Source of the DNA: Collimonas sp. OK242
GTDB lineage: Bacteria > Pseudomonadota > Gammaproteobacteria > Burkholderiales > Burkholderiaceae_D
DNA: 64,000 nt
Direction: 5' to 3'
Assembly (NCBI RefSeq): GCF_900107095.1
Contig: NZ_FNOR01000014.1
Location: 62,001 to 126,000, forward strand
Each line of letters opens with the position of its first letter. The first letter of the stretch is position 1. The position numbers were made by a program, and so were the translations under genes. Below are positions 57,089-64,000 of this stretch, piece after piece. The notes under the pieces were generated by a model, which ran no database searches, was not told the DNA's origin, and worked only from the letters and a program-made list of their open reading frames with translations.

Positions 57089-58239
57089 AGTTCGCTCAGT
57101 GACAAAGACGGTTTATTTTCCGAGTGCCTTTCCGGCAGCCGGTCGCGTGCATCGCCCCAGTCGTCAGTGCCGGCCTCCGGCAGCTTGCGCATGTTTCCGG
57201 CGCGGTCAACGCTATATTCCTTGACCACAATGACTTCATCCAGATGCGCGTTGTCGAGTATGCGGGTGTATTCAAACAACACACTGCGCACCACCTCCGC
57301 TCCGGAACATATGTGGCTGCCATGGCCGATCCAGGTCGGACCGACGATCTTGCAACCGGCCTCGATCTTGCATCCGGAACCGATATAGACCGGACCTTCG
57401 ATGGTCGTTCCATCCCAATCTATGCTGGTGTTGAGGCCGACCCACAGGCCATCTGCGATCTGCGTGCCGGGCACTTCCAGTTGCGCGACTTCGCCCTGCA
57501 ACACGCTTTGCAGCACACTCCAGAAATCGGTCACGGTACCGATATCGATCCAGTTGAAAAAGCGCTGCTGGGCATAAAACGGCATCCCCTTTTTCGCCAT
57601 CAGCGGGAACAGCTCGGAACCGATATCGAACACGGTGTCGGCGGGAATCAGATCGATGACTTCAGGCTCGAATATATATATGCCGGTGCTGGCGAAATTG
57701 GAGAGAGCGTCGTTCATGTCCGGCTTTTCCTGGAACGACTGTATGCGCCCATCCTGGTCCGCCACCACGACACCGTAGTTGTGCACCTTGTCCCATGGCA
57801 CTTCCTTGGTGATGACGCTGGCCAACGCCCCTTTCCGCTTGTGTTCGAACAGCGCGGAGGTAAGATCGAGATCGATCAAGGCATCGCCGCATATCACGAT
57901 GGTGGTTTCGTCGAAGAAATTGGCAAACTCCTGGATTTTCTTGATGCCGCCGGCCGAGCCCAGGGGCTCCGGCACTACTTCTCCGCTGTCGTTGACATAG
58001 CCTTCGAAGGAATAGCCGATCTGTACGCCGAACTGATTGCCGTCGCCAAAATATTCTTCTATTTTTTGATGCAGGTAACTGACATTCACCATGATGTCGC
58101 GCACGCCGTAACTGGCGAGATATTCGACCAGGTAGGCCATTACCGGCTTGCCCAAAATCGGAATCATCGGTTTGGGTAGATCGTAAGTTAATGGCTGAAC
58201 ACGAGTGCCCTTGCCGGCAGCTAAAATCATTGCTTTCAT
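57085..58239 (-). CDS. Sugar-1-phosphate nucleotidyltransferase with left-handed beta-helix
   Basis: A 384-residue protein. The N-terminal catalytic domain has MKAMILAAGKGTRVQPLTYD and PKPMIPILGKPVMAYLVEYL; the C-terminal hexapeptide-repeat domain has VYIGSGCKIEAGCKIVG. The layout is that of GMPPB- or GlmU/RmlA-like enzymes; the sugar and nucleotide cannot be read. GAGG precedes the ATG at 58239; the frame extends 29 codons further without support. It overlaps manC by 4 nt. Confidence 0.88.
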   Translation of the reverse strand: MKAMILAAGKGTRVQPLTYDLPKPMIPILGKPVMAYLVEYLASYGVRDIMVNVSYLHQKIEEYFGDGNQFGVQIGYSFEGYVNDSGEVVPEPLGSAGGIKKIQEFANFFDETTIVICGDALIDLDLTSALFEHKRKGALASVITKEVPWDKVHNYGVVVADQDGRIQSFQEKPDMNDALSNFASTGIYIFEPEVIDLIPADTVFDIGSELFPLMAKKGMPFYAQQRFFNWIDIGTVTDFWSVLQSVLQGEVAQLEVPGTQIADGLWVGLNTSIDWDGTTIEGPVYIGSGCKIEAGCKIVGPTWIGHGSHICSGAEVVRSVLFEYTRILDNAHLDEVIVVKEYSVDRAGNMRKLPEAGTDDWGDARDRLPERHSENKPSLSLSEL

Positions 58240-58327
58240 GTTTTCTACCTCACTAATTTGCATTAAAAAATAAGATCCGGCGCTTCCGGCTGCTATCGAT
58301 CTGCCGGCAAGCGCCTGACCAGTCACT

Positions 58328-59074
58328 TCAAGTCTGTCGAGTTCCTTCGCGATATTTGCGGCACAAAATCAGGAACGTCATGATGTCGATGGTATAGCGG
58401 CGCAACAGCCGGCGCGGCTCAAGGCACAGCCGATATAGCCATTCGAGCCGGGTGTGTTGCACCAGGCGCGGCGCGCGCGGCTTGTAGCCGCCCCAAAAAT
58501 CGAACAGGGCGCCAACGCCGATCACCACATTTGCATTCAGGGCCTGGCGATTGGCGAGTATCCATTCCTCTTGAATCGGGTTGCCAAGCGCCACCAGAAC
58601 GACTTCCGCTTGCGAGTTGTTGATCGACTCAACCAGCGTTGCGCGATTGATTGCCATGCCGTCATACCCGTCGCAGCTGCCAACCACCATCTGGTTCAAG
58701 GTCCTACGGACATGATCGGCTGATTTTTTGAGTATCTCCGGCTTGCCGCCCAACATGAACACGCGCATGGGTGTTCTCGCAGCGCAAAATAATTGCGGCA
58801 CGAAATCCGTGCCATTCAAATTTTCCTTGAATGCTTCCCGGCGAAAAAGATAGGCCGCGATATCCATGCCAACGCCATCATTGACTACCGTCACGGCATC
58901 CCGCTTGATCTTGTCAAGCAGATGGCGGCATTGAACAATGAAATTGGTATTAGCGAAAAACAGTGTCGCTTTTTTATTAGCCCGCACTGTGCGTAACAAA
59001 TATCGGCTCAACGCTGGCGAAGTCGTTGTAACAACTGGAAAACCGGCGATCGGAATGATCTTTTCTGCTTTCAT
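58328..59074 (-). CDS. WecG/TagA/CpsF family glycosyltransferase
   Basis: About 248 residues starting MKAEKIIPIAGFPVVTTTSP. The family core is VVNDGVGMDIAAYLFRREAF, LNGTDFVPQLF, VFMLGGKPEILKKSADHV and EVVLVALGNPIQEEWI. It moves a sugar (ManNAcA in WecG, ManNAc in TagA) to a lipid-linked acceptor early in repeat-unit assembly. AAGGGG precedes the ATG at 59074; the frame runs 33 codons further but without a site. Confidence 0.9.
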   Translation of the reverse strand: MKAEKIIPIAGFPVVTTTSPALSRYLLRTVRANKKATLFFANTNFIVQCRHLLDKIKRDAVTVVNDGVGMDIAAYLFRREAFKENLNGTDFVPQLFCAARTPMRVFMLGGKPEILKKSADHVRRTLNQMVVGSCDGYDGMAINRATLVESINNSQAEVVLVALGNPIQEEWILANRQALNANVVIGVGALFDFWGGYKPRAPRLVQHTRLEWLYRLCLEPRRLLRRYTIDIMTFLILCRKYREGTRQT

Positions 59075-59173
59075 GTACAGCCCCTTCTTAACAACAATAC
59101 CCAAAACAAAAAATGCAAAAATCTTAGTCCGCACATCCTCGGCGCCTGGCCATCGTGCAAGCGCTGCGGTCAC

Positions 59174-60655
59174 CTACCGCACGAAAAACCGACGCAAGCG
59201 GATCACCGACAGCAACACCTCGTGCCAGGAGCCGTTGACCGCCCTGATATGCCATCCTGTGATAATTACCATCAGCGGATACAACAAACTCGCAACAAAA
59301 ACCCCTCCTCCAACCAGGGCCACATTGGTGAAGTGCTGTTGCATCAGCAACAGATAAGCAGCTAAACCAAGGAGCAAGATGGTGCTGCCCACCAGAGGCG
59401 GCGCCAGCGCGTACCAGGTCGTGCGCAAACTCAATCCGAGCTCTCGGCTCAGCAACAATTGCGACACCGGAAACACCAGCAGATAAGCGGCGCAGAAAGA
59501 CAAGCTCATGCCGAGCAGGCCGAACCGGTAAAAAATCGCAGCCAGGCCGGTCGCGAGCGTCAGTTGCGCGATACCAAGCAACACCGGGACACGATTTTTC
59601 CCCAAGGCGAAAAACAGATAGTCATTCAGTTGCACAATCGACGAGATCAGATATAGCAGCGCCAGGGCGCCTACCGTCGGCGCCGCCGGCAACCATTTCT
59701 CACCGAAAACCGTGACCACCAAAGGCGTCGCCAGAACAGCCTGAAAACACAGCAAGGGAGCAACGCAAAACAAGGTAATGCCGAGAATTTTCAAGTAACC
59801 GCGACGCAGCGCCGCCAGATCCATCCCGGCGTCGGAGAACACCGGGAGCGCGACCTTGTGCATCGAACTGGAGATGACCAGATATACAGACGATGTCACC
59901 CGCTTTGCCAGGTTGTACAGGCCAGTGGCATACGGGCCCAGGAAAATTCCCACCAGCAGGGAATCGCCATTGGTGTTGGCAAATCCGAGCACGCCGCTCA
60001 GTCCCACTTGTCGAATATCATTCCAGTATTTACGCGTCAACGCGCCATCAAACACCATGCGCGGCAGCCAGCGGCTCTGCATCACGACCAGCACCAGCGC
60101 CAGGCCGGACGCTGTCACCTGTTGCACCACCAGGGACATCGCCCCCCAGCCGCTGGCGGCAAGCGCGATACCGACAGCACCGCCGATGGTTACTGAAAAA
60201 ATCGAGCGGATTGCAAGCTGGCGGAACATCATGCTGCGCACAAGCCGCGCCTCATAAGCGCGCACCAGGCCGAAGAACAGGATCGAGACGCTCATCCCCT
60301 GCAGCACCGTCTTCAACTCCGGTGCCCGAAACAGAGAAGACACCATCCCAGCCGAAAAAAACATCAATCCGGCGAGCAGCAGACCGACCGCTGTGCAACA
60401 CGTAAACACCCATGAATAAAGCCGGTCGCTTGGCATGGCGGAGCGCACGATGGGCATGGCAATCGCGTCGAATACCACCAGCCTGGTGAATAAGATGAAC
60501 AGATGCGCAATAGTCAGCAGGCCAAATGCGTCTGGCGTCAGAAAGCGCGCCAGAACCGCAAAGACGGCGAACGACAGTATTTGCTGCGCAAGGTTATCCA
60601 CGATCGACCAGATCGATCCCGATGCCAAGCCGCCGCGGGCGCTCTTCTGATTCAT
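59174..60655 (-). CDS. Polysaccharide flippase, MOP superfamily (Wzx-like)
   Basis: A 493-residue protein with about 12-14 membrane segments and few charged residues in them. The start SGSIWSIVDNLAQQILSFAV and the block GLLTIAHLFILFTRLVVFDA are typical of repeat-unit flippases. It would move undecaprenyl-linked units across the inner membrane. AGGAG precedes the ATG. No Wzy polymerase is seen in the visible part of the cluster. Confidence 0.9.
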   Translation of the reverse strand: MNQKSARGGLASGSIWSIVDNLAQQILSFAVFAVLARFLTPDAFGLLTIAHLFILFTRLVVFDAIAMPIVRSAMPSDRLYSWVFTCCTAVGLLLAGLMFFSAGMVSSLFRAPELKTVLQGMSVSILFFGLVRAYEARLVRSMMFRQLAIRSIFSVTIGGAVGIALAASGWGAMSLVVQQVTASGLALVLVVMQSRWLPRMVFDGALTRKYWNDIRQVGLSGVLGFANTNGDSLLVGIFLGPYATGLYNLAKRVTSSVYLVISSSMHKVALPVFSDAGMDLAALRRGYLKILGITLFCVAPLLCFQAVLATPLVVTVFGEKWLPAAPTVGALALLYLISSIVQLNDYLFFALGKNRVPVLLGIAQLTLATGLAAIFYRFGLLGMSLSFCAAYLLVFPVSQLLLSRELGLSLRTTWYALAPPLVGSTILLLGLAAYLLLMQQHFTNVALVGGGVFVASLLYPLMVIITGWHIRAVNGSWHEVLLSVIRLRRFFVR

Positions 60656-60707
60656 CTTGCTCCTAATCTTATAAAAAATTCAGACACGAATACTCGCTCC
60701 GCCCGCG

Positions 60708-61544
60708 CTAACCGCGCCAACCTTGCATGCGCGCCAACACGCTGACGTATTTGAATCGCGCTTTCGGAAAATCGCCTTTCGCCACCGCCAATAAAATACC
60801 GACGCAAGTGCGCAGGCAAGTGGCCGGGAAGTACCAGAGCGGGTAATCGTTGATCCGCATCACGTGGCCGATTCCAGTCTCGTATTTCTTCTGCCGGCTG
60901 CAGGCGACGGCATCGAAATCGGTGGTCTTGACCGGATGGTGCAAGGTCAAGTCGACCAGAAATTTCAACTTGAAACCATGCCGCAGACTACGCAAAAGAT
61001 AATCGGTCCCCTCCGCGGCCCCCCAGACCGTACCGGCGCCGACGCCCAGCAATTCGTTAAACGGCCCTACCGCATCGACCACGCGGCGGTGCAGAAAAAT
61101 ACTGAATTCAATCGCTCCGCGCCAAACGTTATAGCGATTCAACAGCATGCTGCTTTCCAGCCAACGCCCCTCGGTGCGGCCGTCGCCGTCGGTAAATCGT
61201 CCGGTAATTCCATCCAGTTCCGGATGACTGTCCAATACGGTGACGACCTTTTGCAGCAGGCCTGGCGGATACCAGCAATCATCGTCAGGAAAGGAAATCA
61301 CATCCCCATCCGCCAGTCCAAGACCGACATTGCGTGCGCGCGACGCGCCGTGCGCAACCGAGCGCACATGCCGAATGGAAAATTTCTCGCGATAGGACGC
61401 CAGGATAGGCAGCAGCCTGTCGTCTTTGTTTTGATCGACCACGATCAATTCGAAGTTCCGATAGTCTTGGGCGTCCAGCGATGCCAGAAGCCGGGCGACT
61501 TCATCTGAGCGTCCTACCGTGGCCAATATCAGTGAAAATTTCAT
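60708..61544 (-). CDS. Family 2 glycosyltransferase
   Basis: A 278-residue GT-A enzyme. The N-terminus MKFSLILATVGRSDEVARLL and FELIVVDQNKDDRLLPIL are GT2-like; the DxD motif is FPDDDCWYPPG (Asp87-Asp89). A hydrophobic C-terminal stretch (LWYFPATCLRTCVGILLAVA) may attach it to the membrane. GGAATTTAA precedes the ATG. Sugar unknown. Confidence 0.9.
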   Translation of the reverse strand: MKFSLILATVGRSDEVARLLASLDAQDYRNFELIVVDQNKDDRLLPILASYREKFSIRHVRSVAHGASRARNVGLGLADGDVISFPDDDCWYPPGLLQKVVTVLDSHPELDGITGRFTDGDGRTEGRWLESSMLLNRYNVWRGAIEFSIFLHRRVVDAVGPFNELLGVGAGTVWGAAEGTDYLLRSLRHGFKLKFLVDLTLHHPVKTTDFDAVACSRQKKYETGIGHVMRINDYPLWYFPATCLRTCVGILLAVAKGDFPKARFKYVSVLARMQGWRG

Positions 61545-61629
61545 TTAAATTCCTTTGCTCTTCTTGCGCCTCGGATGCATAGCCAAAATATCAAGCGCAA
61601 TCCGCTGCGCCCTGCCTTGAATTTCACTG

Positions 61630-62694
61630 CTACATGTAATTTTTCAAAATGGCCGTTTGCGGCTTATCGCCGCTGTCATCGGGCTGGATACTGAACGGAT
61701 AAGTCCCCAGCCACTTGCCGGCGGACCAGTAAGTCCAGCCGCCCCAGGCAGAGTTCCCCTTCATTCCCTCCATAATTGCCGTCAACGCCTTTAAACACGG
61801 GTCATTGACAGCCACCCCGAATTCACCGAGAAACAAGCGCTGCCTCGTCGAGTTGGCCCAAACGGTGACGTTTGCCATGATCGCGCTCAAACGGGCGGGG
61901 TCGACGCAACTATTGGCGGTGCCGGAGGAATCGGCGTCCGCGTACTGATGCACTTCAATCATGTAATTGTTTGCCGGATCGCGAAACGACCGGAATGCAT
62001 CGGCATTCGACACGCCGTTATCTTTCGCGTCCCAGGAATGCGCGCCGCTCCAGCCGCCGCCGGGAACCATGATCAGATGCTTCGAGCCGCGCCTGCGCAA
62101 GACGTTCAGCGTTTCCTGCGCAGTCGAGGCCCAGGCCGCCACCGACATTTTTGCGGGTTCATTCATCAGATCGAACGCGGTGTTGGCTGGATCCTTGAAC
62201 GCCGTCAGCAAACGTGTCCACAAGTCGATGAAGGCTGCGCGCGGCACCTCTGACGAACCGATAGGATTGCCGCGATACTGGCCGAAATTGTGAACATCGA
62301 GAACAATGCAGACTCCCAGCGATTGCGCGGACGCGACACTGTCCCTTATCCTTTGCAATTCCCCCGGATCAAGCGCGCCGAATAATTTCGGTTGTATCCG
62401 CTCCCACAGGAACGGCAGGCGAAAGGTGTTCATCCCAAGCGATTGAAAATGCTGCATGTCAGCCAGGTCGGGATAGACGTAATCTTTAAAGACCGTCCCA
62501 GGTAATTTGTCCGCAGCGAACTCGGCGCCGCTCAGGTTGACGCCGGCCATGCGTTTGCCATCCAGGCAGCCGGCAACTGCCAAGTCGCAAAACAAGACAC
62601 ATCCGACCGCCGCCGCGATGGCCAGCGTCCGGCGCCAGATTGCAGGGATCCGGGAAACGCTGCCGTGCGCCCTATTTGGAAAAAATTTCATCAT
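61630..62694 (-). CDS. Secreted glycoside hydrolase family 5
   Basis: A 354-residue protein. A hydrophobic signal segment (about 22-41, ending AVA) is followed by a GH5 barrel: GVNLSGAEF, FRLPFLWERIQP, LDVHNFGQYRG, acid/base Glu179 in LMNEP, His249-x-Tyr251, nucleophile Glu291 in FLGEFGV, and a final Trp in WTYWSAGKW. Substrate could be beta-glucan, mannan or the strain's own polymer; the location inside the polysaccharide cluster favours a trimming role. It overlaps the upstream acyltransferase by 4 nt. Confidence 0.9.
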   Translation of the reverse strand: MMKFFPNRAHGSVSRIPAIWRRTLAIAAAVGCVLFCDLAVAGCLDGKRMAGVNLSGAEFAADKLPGTVFKDYVYPDLADMQHFQSLGMNTFRLPFLWERIQPKLFGALDPGELQRIRDSVASAQSLGVCIVLDVHNFGQYRGNPIGSSEVPRAAFIDLWTRLLTAFKDPANTAFDLMNEPAKMSVAAWASTAQETLNVLRRRGSKHLIMVPGGGWSGAHSWDAKDNGVSNADAFRSFRDPANNYMIEVHQYADADSSGTANSCVDPARLSAIMANVTVWANSTRQRLFLGEFGVAVNDPCLKALTAIMEGMKGNSAWGGWTYWSAGKWLGTYPFSIQPDDSGDKPQTAILKNYM

Positions 62695-63779
62695 CTGGTT
62701 TCACTTTCAACGGAGAGGGGTTGTGGACGGGTCGCCAGTGGCAATAGCGGAATGAATTTTTGTTTGAATGCACTCCCCATGAACCTGATTAAGCGTGCTC
62801 CCGGCTTTTCAATCAATTGAAAGTTGAGCCACGAAAGCCCGAGGACAAGAACCACAAAGGGGATCAGTAAAACCATCTGCAAAGGAGACGGAGACGGAAG
62901 AAATTTATGACAAACATAAATGATCGGCATATGCAGCAAATAAATCGAGAAACTGCATTCCCCGCATAAAACGATTGCCTTGTTTTCGAAGAAAAACTTG
63001 CCTAGTGCGGATGGAAACGAAAAGCCGAACACCAGGAAGGAACCGAAAACGGCTGTCAAAATGCTGCTATAGAATTCCTTGTTGCTCGCAAAAGGAAGGG
63101 CAATCCAGCCGCCCTCCATCAACCCCATCGATGCCAGCAACAGCGCATGCAGGACGAGGATAGCTTTGCCGTCCTGGTTCGCAGTCCCGATTCTCGAGCG
63201 AACGATTCCGGCAATGACGCCAAACAGGAAATAGTGAAGTTTCGCACCGACAAAAGTACCTGGAAACATATCCCGGTACGACAAAAAAATCAGGGCGCCG
63301 AAAGTCAGGAATAGCAGGCCTGCGATATCGACGCGCGTCACGTAGCGACTGGCCGCAGCCCAGACAAGTACGAACAGAAAATAGAATTCGACCTCGGGCG
63401 TGATGCTCCAGAACACCGACACATTGCCTGAGAAAAAAATGTGGCGAAGAATGTTTTTACTCGAAATGTCATACACGAAATTCGGGTCGATGTATGTGTA
63501 GATAAGAAATGAGAACAGCAAAATGACAAGATAAGCCGGTGCAATTCTCGAAAATCTGGATATCGCGTAGTCGGCCACGCTCAGGGCTGAAAATTTCTTT
63601 CCAAGATAAAGATAGGCCATGAGAAAGCCGCTCAATGAAAAGAAAACCATCACGCCGATTTCACCGGAAAAATTGATTTTCCAGGGAAGCGAGAACCAAC
63701 TCACCGTATGGCCGTACACAACCAGCAGCGCCGCCAGTCCGCGCAAGCCTGTGATTGCATCGATTCTTGTTTTATCCAT
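62691..63779 (-). CDS. Acyltransferase 3 (OafA/YrhL-like)
   Basis: About 362 residues with about ten membrane segments. It starts DKTRIDAITGLRGLAALLVV, with the conserved His in YGHTVSW and the block GVMVFFSLSGFLMAYLYLGK. It probably O-acetylates the polysaccharide. The frame begins at a TTG at 63791; the ATG at 63779 fits the family start but has a weak site. It is the second acyltransferase 3 gene of the region. Confidence 0.88.
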   Translation of the reverse strand: MDKTRIDAITGLRGLAALLVVYGHTVSWFSLPWKINFSGEIGVMVFFSLSGFLMAYLYLGKKFSALSVADYAISRFSRIAPAYLVILLFSFLIYTYIDPNFVYDISSKNILRHIFFSGNVSVFWSITPEVEFYFLFVLVWAAASRYVTRVDIAGLLFLTFGALIFLSYRDMFPGTFVGAKLHYFLFGVIAGIVRSRIGTANQDGKAILVLHALLLASMGLMEGGWIALPFASNKEFYSSILTAVFGSFLVFGFSFPSALGKFFFENKAIVLCGECSFSIYLLHMPIIYVCHKFLPSPSPLQMVLLIPFVVLVLGLSWLNFQLIEKPGARLIRFMGSAFKQKFIPLLPLATRPQPLSVESETR

Positions 63780-63841
63780 GGCCGGTATCAACTATCTTCA
63801 ACAGAGGTTTTCAATGTGCATATCCATTTTTTTCAGTGGGC

Positions 63842-64000
63842 TTAGCCCGCCAGGTCTTTGTAGACATCGATATATTTGTCGGCAATATGGCGCCAGTTGT
63901 AACGGTCCGCGAACTGCTGCATCTGCACCCGCCTGAGTGCGTAGTCCGCGTGCGTCTCTTCATGCAATTTCAACAGGCTAGCTATGTTGTCTTCAGCGTT
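63842..64000 (-). CDS. C-terminal end of a probable glycosyltransferase (GT4-like)
   Basis: Only the last 52 codons are in the window; the start lies beyond 64000. The frame reads NAEDNIASLLKLHEETHADY and continues with RVQMQQFADRYNWRHIADKY and IDVYKDL. The FxWxxIAxxYxxVY pattern is typical of the C-terminus of GT4 glycosyltransferases. A short GGGC/GCCC stem overlaps its stop. Confidence 0.6.
   Translation of the reverse strand, partial: NAEDNIASLLKLHEETHADYALRRVQMQQFADRYNWRHIADKYIDVYKDLAG

Overview
The window looks like chromosomal DNA of a betaproteobacterium of the Oxalobacteraceae type (Collimonas, Herbaspirillum or Janthinobacterium-like; genus is an inference). Reasons: high G+C with GC-rich third codon positions, and the betaproteobacterial gene order leuC-leuD-leuB-asd-fimV-truA-trpF-trpB-trpA-accD-folC-SPOR-cvpA-purF-metZ. 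I see no rRNA, tRNA, insertion sequence, prophage or CRISPR array.

Region 1 (about 1-21.5 kb) is a housekeeping block. A truncated DUF1289 gene and a divergent TetR-LOG pair come first. Then a long minus-strand series covers leucine synthesis, aspartate-semialdehyde dehydrogenase, FimV, pseudouridine synthase, tryptophan synthesis, acetyl-CoA carboxylase beta, folate synthesis, a SPOR protein, CvpA, PurF and a homocysteine-forming sulfhydrylase. A 40-residue entericidin-like lipoprotein sits between leuC and leuD. A DMT exporter lies just upstream of leuC.

Region 2 (about 21.5-33.5 kb) is accessory and envelope-linked: a decayed GlxA/AraC-type regulator, a membrane diguanylate cyclase, a small unknown protein, a collagen-like Gly-rich lipoprotein with 75-nt repeats, an NlpD-like lipoprotein with a degenerate LytM domain, a DUF2844/DUF3443 pair whose lipoprotein carries two pepsin-like DTG/DSG motifs, a membrane-anchored TAXI-type binding protein, and an unusual class A penicillin-binding protein.

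Region 3 (about 33.5-52.1 kb) mixes metabolism and stress functions. It holds a branched-chain 2-oxoacid dehydrogenase operon (E1alpha, E1beta, E2, no E3), an adenosine-specific kinase homologue, a YbaK-type deacylase, two separate ECF sigma/anti-sigma cassettes (one led by a COG4315 secreted protein), an ABC ATPase-permease-AttH lipocalin unit, a GST, a YdeI protein, and a MarR-ClC pair with operator-like dyads upstream.

Region 4 (about 52.1-64 kb) is surface polysaccharide. It starts with an acyltransferase and an AT-rich DUF535/VirK-like gene, then phosphomannomutase, ManC, a second sugar nucleotidyltransferase, a WecG/TagA glycosyltransferase, a flippase, a GT2, a secreted GH5 hydrolase, another acyltransferase and the C-terminal end of a probable GT4. 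Several genes overlap by 4 nt, so the cluster is probably transcribed together towards lower coordinates; its upstream part lies beyond 64 kb.

Start codons were chosen from ribosome-binding sites and family starts where possible. TTG or GTG starts are noted. All functions come from reading motifs by eye, without database searches.
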